A stretch of 64,000 bases of DNA from Omphiscola glabra. Lineage: Eukaryota; Mollusca; Gastropoda; Lymnaeidae. The DNA lies in the NCBI GenBank assembly GCA_964017045.1, contig OZ024810.1, forward strand, positions 18,099,204 through 18,163,203, written 5' to 3'. The notes beneath the pieces were generated by a model, which saw nothing but the letters and a program-made list of their open reading frames with translations, made no database searches and was not told where the DNA came from. A program made the translations under genes and the position numbers. Positions 38,556 through 49,545 of the stretch are shown here, piece after piece (positions within the stretch are counted from its first letter, which is position 1; each line of letters opens with the position of its first letter).

Positions 38556-40347
38556 TAGGGGTCTCAAAACCGGTTCCTTTGCAAAAATCAGTATTTTCAA
38601 TATTGAAATTTACAAATACCGGAATCCCGGTATTTTCTATATAGAGAATTTTAAGTCAAGATTTGAGATTAGAGGTGAGGATTTATCAATGAAATAAAAA
38701 CATTCAGAAAAAATATCACATCACATTTTGATTTTTATTAAGCTTTTAATAATAACATAATTGTTTATCTTCAGACTTTAATCAAACGAACAAAAATAAT
38801 ATTCTTAACTTTTTAATTTAAATAGTTTTATTAATGAAATATTAAAATAATTTGTTTTGTTTTAATCTTTGGTCAAATTTAAATAATGAGATCCTAAAAA
38901 TTACAACATGTCTAATGTTTGGTAAATTAACTTTGACTGCAAATGGTTACAAAAGTAACCTGATAAAGAGAACACTCGCTCTGACTCAACACTGGTCGGA
39001 GGAATAGACCTTAGGCTATCATAAGCAATTTCTAGATATTGTTCTCTTGAACCGCCACTCTCAAATAAAGCCATTTCTATTTTTACCAATGCATCAATGT
39101 CTCCATCCGTTGGTCTGGAAGTATTATCCTGAGCCACAAGTTTCTTTTGTATTTCAATTTCTAATTGTCTCTTAAGCGGCAATGTATCATCAAGTTCATC
39201 ATGCTCAGATCCAAGATGTTCAATTTCATTGTTCAAAGATATTTCCAACAAGGAATCCGCTGTCTGACCAAGCTTTTGAATATCCACAATATGTTTTCGC
39301 ATCAGGTCACAATCTGGCCTTAGAAATACGTCCAGGTAATCACTGGAATGTGCAGACTTTAAATGAGAGTGAAGGCCTGAAGTTGTTCCTCCCAATGTTT
39401 TAGGTATCTTGTTATATCTAATATATTTAGCTGAGAGATTGTCCGTAGCTTTCAAGAAATAATGCCAAACTGATGTCTTTGTTTCCGATAGCTTTTTTCA
39501 GGGTCCCCCATTTCTTTCTATCAACCTGGAAAATAAATCATTAACGAAAAATTATTAATTCAATCAAATTGGTTTTATGTGTGAAAGTTTTTTTTAATGT
39601 TTAAATTGTCATGTAAATGTTTGGCTAGGTATTGTACAGACAAACTGGGAAATTCAGCCTGAGACAAAATAGCTCTGAGTTGAATGTAAATTATTATTAT
39701 TGTTATCACAAAATAGAAGAAACATAATTTTTCTGTGTCTTAAACTTAAGGTATTTGATAATCAAAATACGGATTTACTCATATTTTTAAATAAGTAGGA
39801 TTTTAGGCATAATTAAAAGAAATCAAGCAATCAAAAAATCTTTTAATTAAAAGTTGACCCCGTGATTTGAGTGCAACGTGTTATTTCCATACAAACTCTT
39901 AATGGAAGTCAAAATTCGATCTTCATTCGACTATACCAATCACTTATTTGTCAATAATATGAAAACATTTACTTACCGATACTGTATCTTCACGCCGTGA
40001 TTCATCTCCACTTACCCACTACAAACGCACAATGAAAAAATTAAAACTAATCACAATGTCATGATTCTTGACAAATAATAGTACATAGATCTAGCCCGTC
40101 GGTCGGCTCTCTTTGAACTTGAGACACATGGTGTGATGGATTTGCATATCTCATAAATTATTGATGTCTTGCTTTAACTAGGACGTGGAAACTAAGAAAA
40201 ACAATTTAAAAAAAAAATTGAAAATGAAATCCCGAGATTATCGAAAACCCCGGTTTTCATAAATCCAATCCCGTTTTTTTTCGAGCATTAATTATGGTCC
40301 GGTATATCGATATTTTCAAAATTCAGGATCCCGGATTGGGACCCCTA
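38556..40347 (-). mobile_element. Internally deleted hAT transposon with fused BED/dimerisation ORF
   Basis: The terminal repeats TAGGGGTCTCAA and, complemented, TAGGGGTCCCAA are flanked by near-identical octamers CAGAAAAC (38548-38555) and CAAAAAAC (40348-40355), as expected for hAT. The minus-strand ORF at 38901-39455 joins an N-terminal BED-finger remnant (IPKTLGGTTSGLHSHLKSAH, two His retained) to the C-terminal dimerisation block (SIPPTSVESERVFSLSG). The whole catalytic middle is missing, so it is a deletion derivative that could move only with help from an intact relative. It lies in the presumed intron after the SLC4 exon at 40.4 kb. Confidence 0.85.
38901..39455 (-). pseudogene. Truncated hAT transposase ORF (BED finger fused to dimerisation domain)
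   Basis: 184 codons against the usual 600 or more for hAT transposases. The reading frame is intact from the BED His pair (about residues 29-36) to SVESERVFS (about residues 154-162). The connecting acidic segment (EHDELDDTLPLKRQLEIEIQ) fits the insertion region upstream of the dimerisation domain. An open frame across the deletion could make a DNA-binding, dimerising protein without catalysis, a possible repressor; this is inference. The upstream BED cysteines may lie before the annotated Met, beyond an intron-like break near 39480. Confidence 0.7.
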
Positions 40348-40416
40348 CAAAAAACACTGGTTGCATTTATTAAAGGAGGTGGTTGAATTGTTTGGAATGT
40401 TAATATGGAGACTAAC

Positions 40417-40597
40417 CATTCTTTAATCCTCTCCTCAGCTCATGCAGTGAGTGAAAAGATAAGGAGGCCACATGAAGCTTGCTCCACCTGTCTGCCCTCT
40501 CCTCTACATCCTCCTTAAACATGATCCCCCGAGCCTTCTCCCGCCATTCACTCATGTCCTCTGCCTCAATGTGCAGCTCATCGGGTTCAACAAACAC
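40417..40597 (-). CDS. Exon of SLC4 bicarbonate/anion exchanger, band-3 cytoplasmic domain
   Basis: The acceptor CTGCATCCCAG and donor AAGAATG|GTTAGT bound 181 bp: 60 codons plus one base, phase 0 in and phase 1 out. It encodes VFVEPDELHIEAEDMSEWRE, then KEDVEERADRWSKLHVASLS and FHSLHELRRGLKN. This matches the conserved core of SLC4 cytoplasmic domains, e.g. W(R/K)E.ARW..FEE.VE....RW.KPHVASLSF.SLLELRR in anion exchangers. The protein carries bicarbonate with chloride or sodium across the plasma membrane; this domain is intracellular. The Trp of ARW is Gly here and the Pro before HVASLSF is Leu, both unusual. It joins in phase to the exon at 45196-45293 (SHH|VFVEP). The exact subfamily is unresolved. 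Confidence 0.85.
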
Positions 40598-40951
40598 CTG
40601 GGATGCAGAGGAAAGACAACGCAAGAAGTTAACAACAGATGTACAGTCCAGTATTATGACACCTGGTAGTAATTGTAAGTTTCTAATACCATTTCCCAGC
40701 AAAATATTTTTTTTTAAATGTCCTAACACCATATTAGTGAATTATAAAATTGTAAGATTTCTGTATTTTGAAAAGTCAATACAGTGGAACCTTGCCACTT
40801 TCCACCTCAACTTTTGTGGCTTCACTCTTTTGAATTCTCAAAAAATATAACCTGTATTCATTAAAAAGTTGATTGAGATAGTGAAAATAATAACAATGCA
40901 CGCTCTGTTGTCTGAGTCAATTATACACCCCTTATTACAATTAAATTACTG

Positions 40952-41095
40952 TACGTGCGGACGGTAGGCCTATGTATTCTGTATGTGCGGACGGTAGGCC
41001 TATGTATTCTGTACGTGCGGATGGTAGGCCTATGTATTCTGTACGTGCGGACGGTAGGCCTATGTATTCTGTACGTGCGGACGGTAGGCCCATGT
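40952..41095. repeat. Minisatellite, 30-bp unit, five copies
   Basis: The unit is GTACGTGCGGACGGTAGGCC followed by TATGTATTCT. Because 30 is a multiple of three it reads as a repeated peptide (VRTVGLCILY), an artefact of the period. Confidence 0.92.
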
Positions 41096-41459
41096 GTTCA
41101 AACACCCCAAGAGAGTCTAATAATGTTAAAAACTGTATTTAGAGTGTCCTGAGCCGGTCTTCTATGCTTTAACCATGATAATATTTGATATATAAATAAA
41201 GAATCCTGCTTCTGGGAAATTCGGTTATCGAGGCAGAGTCTGGAACTGATTTACCATGATCTACCACTGTAGATGCATTTCACAAAAATGGAATGCTACT
41301 TGGATAATAAAGCAAAGGTGTGATAGATTTCAAAGTTTAATTTACATATTATCATGCCTGAAATAACTTAAAAAAACTTTTGTATATTCTCCATACTATA
41401 AATCTCACTCAAACATTTTATATTAACTTCACTTATGTTTGTGTGTTTCTTTTTGGCAA

Positions 41460-41780
41460 AATCTTCAGACGGCTAATTGACCGACTTCCCGTCATCCTAT
41501 CGAGATGAAACTTGGCACATAGACTCGTAGCAGATGACAACACATTGTATCAAACTTTCAGCCCTACCACCAAAAATCCATTTTTCCTGTTTTTCAAAAT
41601 ACTTGTTGGTGCTGAAGATTTTAAAAAAAGCTAATTCTCCTATGAAAATTTTTTAAAAACTGCTTTACTCCCTCAACTAGTCATTGCAGTAAAAATAAAA
41701 TGTATTTTTGAAGGGGAAAATGAAGGATAAATGAAACGCGTTTTTGCCAGGTGTTTACCCATTTACATACCATCATCATA
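41460..41780. other. Probable dispersed repeat next to a LINE
   Basis: CTATCGAGATGAAACTTGGC and the poly-pyrimidine context resemble short dispersed repeats, but no second copy lies in this window. No gene is seen. Confidence 0.3.
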
Positions 41781-44200
41781 TCATCAGTGGCGCTATAGCT
41801 CATGTAAGGCCCTGGCCTGCTCCACCACATACTTCCATTTGGATCAATCTATGGCTTTCTGCCTCCAGCTGGTCCATCTCAATCTTGGTTGACAGGTGAG
41901 CCATCTGCCCCTTGGTTTCAGCCTGTATATCACTTTTGCTGCTCTACAATCCAGCATCCTTTCAATATGTCCTGTACAGCGCAGTCTGTCTCTTTTTTTT
42001 ATTGTTGCAACTATGGGTAGGATGTTGTAAAATTTGTATGGACAGATTCTCCAAACATCGTCTATCACTGGGCCTTATATATTTGAGAGGTTTATGCTTC
42101 CTAGTATCTTTTGTAGGCTGAAGTAGGAACGATTTCCTGCCGTTATCCTTTCTTTCACATCTGACAGTATTTCATTGTACGGGTCACTCATTTATAGTTG
42201 CCCCTATACATTTGAAAGTAGCCACTCTCTCAAAGGTGTGGCTGTTTATATTGATGTTGTCATCGTAAAGGACATGTGCTGAAGCGGCACTGAGCACGAA
42301 GCTCTTGGCCGACCACTCACGAAGAGCGGCGTCCCCAACCCCGATCCGACGCTCCGTAACCGTTACAGCCGAACCGAGGCCGAAGGCCTCCCCACTGCTA
42401 ACCAGCGGTTGCGAGATAGCTTGGCTCACGACCCCCCCACGTGAAATGGGGGCCGTTTGTACAAATGGGCCCGGAAAAACCGACCAAGCAGGGCTGACTA
42501 ACCACCGACATGCTCGAGCCTCCGCGGCACGAGCGACCAGCCCAATAGTTTCTATCCAAAGCGCCGCAATCAAAGATTGTCGGACAACGGGGCATAAGCC
42601 ACCGACCAGCCTCATTCTTTCTGTGGAACTTCGACTCCCTCCGTTAGCGACCAGCACATTAATGACCTGAACGCAGGCAGAAAATACCATCCTAATGGGC
42701 AAAGGAACACGGGAACACGGCCCCGACCCCACCCGCCGGCAACGGACGGCGCAACGACCACCAGGGACGCCCGCGGGCACCCACACCCCGACGCCTCGGG
42801 TTAGTTCCGGACTCCCACCTGGTCCAAAGAACTCAAGTCTCATTCTTAGCCGAAGACGAAACCTCATTCCGCCTTGTCCCACATCTCCCATCGTCTACGT
42901 GGGGTACAGCGAGCTGTATCGTGCCCCACTCGGACGGCTTCGTCGCTCCTGACTGTGCACAGCAGGAATCATCATACCATATGGCCACAAAAAGAGAGCC
43001 AACACACCGCCACTATTAAGGGTCGAGAGCTGACCCCCGAGATCACCGTTCTAGGCGGAGAGTGGTCGGGCTTTTGATCTCGCTTCCTTACGGAGCCCGG
43101 GCTCGCTTCCATCCCAGGCCCCGCCCCCTCGCTGTTCGCATGCGTGAATTTGGCCTTATTGAAACGCATAGCCCGCTCCGGTGGCAACGGTCACCGTGTG
43201 GCTCCCTCAAAGTATCCACAACCTCTTAATGCGTGGAAGTCCCGGTGGGGCAACCGGTGGCGCGTCTGGTTGGAGTCTTCTCAGGTCCACGTGACCAAGG
43301 ACACACACCAGGCCCGATGACCCGACACCGGTGCCAAAGGCGGCGGCCGACGGCACCAGCCAGATCACCAGACCACAGCTATCACACACTTTAGATCCCC
43401 CGACCAAGTGTGCTAGCTGCTGGCACCAGACTTGCCCTCCAGAATGTTGTCATCAGAATGGGTGTTGTGTGACATTATCATATATTTTGGCTTTATTTAC
43501 CCCAAGACCAACTTTGACAGAGGCATCTTCAAGTTCCCTGAATGCTTTAATTATACCATTTCTGCTTCTCCCAGTGGCGTTATATCTTCTGCACATGCCA
43601 GGTACTGCAACGCTGGCTATATAAAGTTCCTGATGGTTGTTGTTCTGTCATACCTCTCTTGAAGTAGTTTGTAATGGTTCCACTGGTTCTTACATGTATG
43701 TTTCTAATGACTTTTTATAACATGATGTTGAACAGGATACATGATAGCGAATCTCCTTGTCTGAGGCCCTGATTAACTGGGAACTCCCTCGAGTACTCTC
43801 CTTGTACTTTGATTCTACTTTTGGAGTTAGCCATCATCATATGTATGAGCTGGATAGGAATAGGGACTCCAAGTTCTTGTAGAGCATCATACAGGTATTT
43901 CCTGTCTACTTATCGTCAGTTGTATTGTAATCCACATATAGTCGGTGTATGCTGATGTTGTAATTGTATAATTTCTCCAGGAGACATCTAATAGCAAAAA
44001 TATGATCTGTGGTTGACCTATTCTGCCGGAATCTGCATTGATAGTCACCTAGGATCTGTTCACTATACCTTTCCAGTTTTCTTAATATTAGATTTGTGAG
44101 GATTTTGTACATTATATTAAAGAGGGAGGTTCCTCTATAATTTGAGCAGACCAACTTAGTTCCCTTTTTTTTGTGAATTGGGATTATGAACCGCTTCTTA
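41780..44200 (-). pseudogene. Non-LTR retrotransposon remnant (same family as 28.9 kb), interrupted
   Basis: On the minus strand the 5' part (43906-44154) encodes NYRGTSLFNIMYKILTNLIL, then GDYQCRFRQNRSTTDHIFAI and IHRLYVDYN, which are RT domain blocks. 42190-42265 encodes HTFERVATFKCIGATINE. 41844-42068 encodes RLRCTGHIERM and RLKPRGRWLTCQPR. The 3' UTR (GCGCCACTGATGATATG) matches the other copy. Stops and frameshifts make it dead. A 1.18-kb GC-rich sequence (42265-43443) splits it; removing that restores continuity with the sister copy. Confidence 0.85.
42265..43443. mobile_element. GC-rich 1.18-kb insertion of unknown type, 11-bp target duplication
   Basis: The segment is far more GC-rich than anything around it. 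It is bounded by an exact 11-bp direct repeat ATGTTGTCATC (42254-42264 and 43444-43454). The sister LINE copy at 29380 has uninterrupted sequence across this point, so this is a real insertion. No terminal inverted repeat, poly-A tail or known domain was recognised. Minus-strand ORFs reach about 200 codons but run out into LINE sequence. Possibilities are a MULE-like element (9-11 bp duplications), a retroposed transcript or an LTR fragment. Confidence 0.7.
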
Positions 44201-44309
44201 ATAAATGATAAATCATGTACAATTACATAAATGCAAACAAAAATGCATATGAAGGATTTATAATGAAAACTTTCTTTTTAGGGGTTGTTTTCTTCTGTCT
44301 TTTAAAACT

Positions 44310-44572
44310 TTAACCAAAGTCCAATAACTTGAACCAAAGTCCAATAACTTGAACCAAAGTCCAATAACTTGAACCAAAGTCCAATAACTTGAACCAAAGT
44401 CCAATAACTTGAACCAAAGTCCAATAACTTGAACCAAAGTCCAATAACTTGAACCAAAGTCCAATAACTTGAACCAAAGTCCAATAACTTTAACCAAAGT
44501 CCAATAAATTTAACCGAAGTCCAATAACTTTAACCAAAGTCCAATAACTTTAACCAAAGTCCAATAACACAA
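44310..44572. repeat. Minisatellite, 20-bp unit, about thirteen copies
   Basis: Copies of AACCAAAGTCCAATAACTTG; the last four carry TTT for CTTG-type junctions. Near-perfect identity in the left nine copies. Confidence 0.95.
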
Positions 44573-45195
44573 ACATCAACATATCAATGATTCCAACATT
44601 CTTCCCTTTCATTTGTCCCCACCAGGATCAGAAACTTTGTATTAAGCCATAAGCTCAGTTAGTGCTGGTTTCAACAAACAAATGTATGATTGTTGAGATG
44701 AAAATATCTCCCTCTCCAGGGCCATATACTTGTAGATACGTTGAGTGTCAACCAAAGTTTGTTGGATTCCCAATGCATTACTTTGAAAATTTAAAAAAAT
44801 TAATTAAACTGGGTTATTTTTGGCTTTCTTCGCATCCTTTTATGGCTTTTTAATTATTTTTTTCAAATTTACCTTTTTGTTTGCCAAAAGTTCTTATTTT
44901 AAAAAAATGTTGGCTATTTTCTATCTTTATTTAAAATATAAGACAACTTAAAACACTTTAAAAAACCTCTTACAGTAGTCACAGGACCAGTTTCACAGTT
45001 TGACACTAAATTACATGACTTGTGAGCTGAGCAAGAAATAAAATTAACTACAAGGCAGCACAGTGTGAAAAATCTGCTGGTTTTTGGTTCCTTATTCTGT
45101 AAAAAAAGGCTTCATGGATTGATTTGTAAAATATTTAGTTACTAACTTCGTGGGGACTGTGGTCAAACTTTTTAAACCACCTTCTGCTTCTTTAC

Positions 45196-45293
45196 GTGGT
45201 GAGACTTTCCAATATGCACAACAGAATGCAAATTTCCTTTGCTGCTAGCAATTTTGTGACAACAGATGCCTCGTTGATCTTCAAATCTGTGAC
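45196..45293 (-). CDS. Exon of SLC4 bicarbonate/anion exchanger (N-terminal cytoplasmic region)
   Basis: 98 bp between acceptor CTTATAAG and donor CACCAC|GTAAAG; phase 1 in, phase 0 out. It encodes HRFEDQRGICCHKIASSKGN and then VVHIGKSHH. With the last base of the previous exon a Ser forms, giving DLDDIA-SHRFED, closely matching the anion-exchanger motif DLDLMKSHRFED that precedes the folded cytoplasmic core. The next exon in frame begins VFVEP, as in vertebrate relatives. Codon phase is exact at both junctions, which strongly supports the model. Confidence 0.82.
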
Positions 45294-45814
45294 CTTATAA
45301 GAGAGAAGAGAATATAAGTTTCTTGTTGAAATAATAATTGAAATACAAGATTTTTGACTATTCTATAATGATACATTTTATGTTGAGGGTCAACCGTGAC
45401 CATTCTAAACACCCACCTATTGCCGGGACTGAGTGGGTCTGTGGTTTCTCAGATGACTGATCAGGCCAATTCTGGCACGAAAAGTTCACTTCCATAAGGT
45501 GCAGGGGATGGATGGTGCAACCCCAGGTACAGAGTTCACTATGGCTTGCCTCTTGTGTTCTGCAGCAGCTGTTCTGTCAGCCTGTTGCAATGAGCCCTTG
45601 TGCATCAGCATTCAAAAGTTGGGATGATCCTGATGATGTGGGGCCATGGACTACTTAGAGAGCGGAGTATAACTTTATACATTTCAACACATCAAATTTT
45701 GTTAAATACAGTTCTCTTTAATAATTTGAGACGTGAAGAATGTCAATAAAAAAGTCACTATTTACTTCAACTTAATTTTGTTAATTTATAATCTTTTCCT
45801 ATATTAAATAAAAA

Positions 45815-45993
45815 ACTATATTTTACGGACTATAAGACGCAACGGACTATAAGACGCACCTTAATTTTTAAACAATTTTTTAAAAAATTAAATTTTTACC
45901 ATTTTTATATTAATTTGGAGTATAAGACGCACCTGAATTTTGGAGGCATTTTTTCAAAGAAAAAAGTGTGTCTTATAGACCGTAAAATACGGT
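45815..45993. mobile_element. MITE with TATAAGACGC-type inverted repeats
   Basis: The left end ACTATATTTTACGGACTATA and the complemented right end ACCGTATTTTACGGTCTATA are inverted repeats. The AAGACGCACC block occurs internally three times. Elements with this terminal pattern are widespread as short hAT-type MITEs; that assignment is from memory. The flanking target duplication is unclear. Confidence 0.65.
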
Positions 45994-46204
45994 AACACAA
46001 TATTTCATCACTTGTCATTTTACATCACAGAGGTGGACTCACTTTTTTTTACAAGCTTGCACATTTAACTGAATGTTTAACAACAAGCATTAAATATATA
46101 ATTCTTTGTCATGTTTCTTAATATTACAAAGTTTTAAACATGCCTGCATGCCAGATCATGGGCAGCTGGTCACCTTTGTGACATAAGATAGACAACTGAC
46201 TCAC

Positions 46205-46421
46205 TGGCAATGTCATCCAAATCTGACTTGTACAACAAGGCCACCTCCTCAGTTTCTATGTGAGATCTTTTAAATGTCACATCCAGCTTAACCTCACTCC
46301 CCTTCTGCCTCATGATGAGATCCTCTCGCTGGAAGTGTTCATGATGAGATCCTAACGCTGGAAGTGTTCATGATGATGATGGTGTCTGCATCGAGATCTG
46401 GTAGACTGGCTCCCTTCCACA
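46205..46421 (-). CDS. Exon of SLC4 transporter carrying a 29-bp tandem duplication
   Basis: Acceptor CATGTATGTAG and donor ATTGCCA|GTGAGT bound 217 bp. The 3' part reads HFQREDLIMRQKGSEVKLDV, then SHIETEEVALLYKSDLDDIA, the segment that precedes SHRFED in anion exchangers (EIEAQTLATADLDLMK in a vertebrate AE). The 5' part reads EGSQSTRSRCRHHHHHEHFQ. Two tandem copies of a 29-bp block (CACTTCCAGCG...GATCTCATCATGA) lie between them and introduce TAG plus a frameshift. Without one copy the exon would be 188 bp, in perfect phase on both sides. An acceptor at CAGCGTTAG (46352) or CTTCCAG (46329) could still give an open, shorter exon. Confidence 0.7.
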
Positions 46422-46610
46422 CTACATACATGGGAAAATGATGCTCATAGATGTTATTTTTCTAAGACATAATTAAATATGAGCCAATGTCTCATTCTCA
46501 TCATAAAATATTTTTAAAAAAAATTCTTTTAGCAGTGGATCTTAATTTAACAATTGTTCAGCCACGAATGAGAAAAAGATTTTTTCAGAGAACATCAAAT
46601 AAGATTTGTT

Positions 46611-46913
46611 GGGGCCATTCATAAAGAACATCATGCTTTTTTTGGATAATTTTTACCCTTCCCTCCCTCCGTCACAAATCTCAGACCCCCCCCCCCCCCA
46701 CCAGTAGGTCAAACTTTCAAACAAAAATTGTTTTTAAAAAAATAAAGTAATTAAATTTAATCTAAAACACACTTAACTATTAAATTTATAAAAGTGACAT
46801 CTTCTGTCAGAATACATCAGTCACAACAGAAAATTCAACATCACTGTCAATTTCAGGTTTTATATGCATGATAAAAAATGATTAATGTGTGACATCACAT
46901 AGGATCCCCCATT
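46611..46913. mobile_element. Fragment of the GGGGCCATCCATAAA transposon family
   Basis: The left end GGGGCCATTCATAAAGAACA and internal GTGACATCACATAGG and poly-C blocks resemble the element at 35695-37314. The right terminus is lost. Confidence 0.5.
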
Positions 46914-47420
46914 CACATCCTTTCTCTATGTAATTGTTTTTAATTCGGGTGGCTGAGCTGCTTGCTCCATTAAATTTAAATGTAACATAAACAACAATGA
47001 ATGTGACAGAAACTGGCAGTACTCAAATGTCTCCAATCATAGTTGTGTTCAATGTTGGAGATTATTTGAATTTGAATTGAAAATCTTATCTATCAATTCT
47101 TGGACAAAATAAAGTCTCTATGAAGTTAAAACTGTTAGACTGTCCATTGATCACTTTGCTTATAAGGATGAACTTGAGATGACTAGAAATCTTCCCGTTT
47201 TGTATACGGTAGCTGCCCATGGTTTTCCTGCAGTCCAATAAGTTCTTTGAAACTACTAGGTTTGAGATAAAATGCGATCATCTCTGAGTAGAGAATAGTA
47301 TAGAATAGTATAGATGAATGACCCACCTGGGTACCCTTAACAATGTAAGTCTCTTTCCGTCATATCCCCTCACTGCTCCTTCTCCCCTGACTGCCAGAGT
47401 CTCTCCTCTTTTTCCTCTAC

Positions 47421-47466
47421 CAGGCTTCCTCATCCCGCTCCTCATCTGCCAGCTGCCCATCCTCAC
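47421..47466 (-). CDS. Putative small acidic exon of the SLC4 gene
   Basis: 46 bp between TTGACGACAG and a weak donor GCCTG|GTAGAG. It reads EDGQLADEERDEEA, phase 1 in and phase 2 out; phase 2 agrees with the proposed start of the exon at 46421. Acidic linkers are common in the N-terminal region of SLC4 proteins. Without homology to a specific protein this rests on position, phase and composition only. Confidence 0.4.
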
Positions 47467-48025
47467 CTGTCGTCAACACACCAACAAATTATCGTTGATA
47501 ATACATGTAAAGATATCATTGACACACATCAACAAATTCATAGTATTAACACACCACACCAACATATTTACTTATTTACTGATCTGTGTAGATCGCTGGG
47601 ATTAGACAATGCTGATATATATTATATTAACATAGCTGTTGTCAGCAAAAAGTATGTATTTACTGCTTTTTAAGAAAAATGTCTCTACACTATACACGAA
47701 CTATTGCAAAAATATCTCATTTCCATTGCAAAATATCACTGAGACAATTTTGAAATATAATTCTATGACACAATGTTATTTTCAACCAAAATCAATGCCA
47801 AACCTGTAAGTTAAAATATAGTTGCTCACAATTTATTGAACGTACATTGTGTCCATACAAAAATCTTTTATGTTGTTTTATGTAACATTGAACTGATTAT
47901 AGAACTTGCACAATCCTATCAATGCCCTTACTTGATTCTTGTTTACTGGTATTGCTAAATTCAATATTTTCTTAGCAAGTTCCACAGTGGGTTTGATTTG
48001 ATTACGGTATTCCCTATGGTGTAAC

Positions 48026-48226
48026 CTAAAAAATGACAACAGGAGTAGAATATGCAGAGTTTGAATTTCTGATCAAGTTATGTTCCAATAAATTCATTTC
48101 TTCTTCTACTTCTATACCATTTCTGCAGTGATAAGGTGTTTGATATGGCTTGATCTTAAATGGAGTATCATCTGTTCCTGTGATGTCATGTTTGATTACT
48201 TCTGTATTGCCGTGTTTATTTGTCAT
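48026..48226 (-). pseudogene. Gypsy-type LTR retrotransposon pol fragment
   Basis: The 66-codon minus-strand frame reads KHDITGTDDTPFKIKPYQTP, then EEEMNLLEHNLIRNSNSAYS followed by TPVVIF. This is the segment just upstream of the reverse transcriptase core of Ty3/Gypsy elements (H.I.TGD..PI...PYR.P......V..EI..ML..GII..S.SP..SPVV). Only this piece is visible; no LTRs were found. Confidence 0.75.
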
Positions 48227-48399
48227 ACCGGGTAGTTGAATTGTATTTTTGTAATATACATTTTAGCTTCAGACTGATTTCTTTAGGTATATCTTCTTCT
48301 TCTTCTATATATTAAGGGCCCACATCAATTTATTGATAATTCTGACTCCTATGCATGTAGAGGGGATTTGTAATGTTTCTGTGCCTGGTGTTGATGAGG

Positions 48400-49275
48400 A
48401 TATTTCACTGGTTGCAAGAGTTACTTAGTGAGGGTATCATGCACTGGGTGTTGGAAGGCCCTGGGCAATAGACAAAAATGTGTCAAGTGTTGTCGCCTCA
48501 ATTGTTCTTTTTGGAAGCTTGTTCCAGTCCTTGATTGTCTTTGACAGGAATGAGCAGTTCCTATACTGGCTTCTCGATGGTATGAGCCGGAACTGCCTGT
48601 CATGGCCTCATCGCTGTCTATGGGGGAGAGGGGTGAGTTTCTGTTCGTATCCCGAAATTTGATCGAAAGAAATTTCATCGACGGAAAATTTATCAACGGA
48701 AATTTGATCGAACAGAAATTTGGTCGAATCTTTTTTTTAGTTTACACGTTAAAATTTTGCGTCAAATTTCTTTTTGAACGCATTATTTTGTTTTACAATA
48801 TAGTACAGTGCGTTCAAGAAGAAATTTGACGAAAATTTTAACGTGTGAACTGAAAAAAAGATTCGACCAAATTTCCATTTGATCAAATTTCCATTCTATC
48901 AATTTTCCGTCGACAAAATTTCTTTCGATTAAATTTCTGGTAACCGTTTCTGTTTAATGCCAGAGCAGTAGACCAGCCCATTATTTATCTTGTACAACAT
49001 GGAGAGCCTGGATAGTCGTCGTCGTTCCTCCAATAGTGACCAGCCCAGTGTTTCCAGCATGCTGCCAAAACTAGAGGTATTCCTGAGCGGTTCAGGACAA
49101 AGCGTGCTGCCCGTCGCTGGACCACCTCCAACCTGTTGATGCTTTTCTGGGTAAATGGGTCCCAGACTGAAGATGCATAATCTAAAAGCGGCGGGACAAA
49201 GGCTTTATAGGCTCTGTCTTTCACACTGGAGTTGCTGATCTTTAGATTATGCCTTAAGACCCCCCAGGGTCTTGG
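48400..49275 (-). pseudogene. LINE ORF2 C-terminus (Jockey/CR1-like), interrupted by a MITE
   Basis: The minus strand from 49275 reads GVLRHNLKISNSSVKDRAYK, VPPLLDYASSVWDPFTQKSI and RLEVVQRRAARFVLNRSGIP. After a frameshift and past the insertion at 48646-48945 it continues LYKINNGLVYCSGIKQK, and then SFLSKTIKDWNKLPKRTIEA. These are the standard C-terminal blocks of non-LTR retrotransposons. The copy is 5'-truncated. Confidence 0.85.
48646..48945. mobile_element. Palindromic MITE with 9-bp target duplication
   Basis: A 300-bp near-palindrome whose arms (over 100 bp each) consist of a repeated GAAATTTGATCGA/AATTTCATCGACGG theme. It is flanked by an exact 9-bp direct repeat GTTTCTGTT (48637-48645, 48946-48954). 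A 9-bp duplication with long terminal inverted repeats suggests a Mutator-like (MULE) derivative. It interrupts LINE coding sequence. Confidence 0.8.
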
Positions 49276-49545
49276 TTGCACACATTATTAATACTTATTA
49301 CTATTTTATATATTATTATATAATAATTATATAGGATAGGATTTTTTTAATACCTTTAACTTAAAAAAAGCAATCTTCAAACCAATCAATGGAATTTTTA
49401 TAATTTCAATAATCATATCAGTTTCTATGTCTATGATATTTTATAATACCTTTTATGGCTAATGCTAGGACTAAGAGATCGGGCCATGACGTCATTTACG
49501 TGTTTTGTTAAGTTGCTTTTTTATTATTATTATGTTGCTGATGAC

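Noticed and set aside
42305..42952. ORFs over 80 codons in the GC-rich insertion
   Set aside because: GC-rich DNA has few stops; overlapping frames on both strands and one runs into LINE sequence. No domain recognised.
45370..45660. Possible exon or SINE near CTTCCATAAGGTGCAGGGG
   Set aside because: No consistent frame, promoter boxes or second copy in the window.
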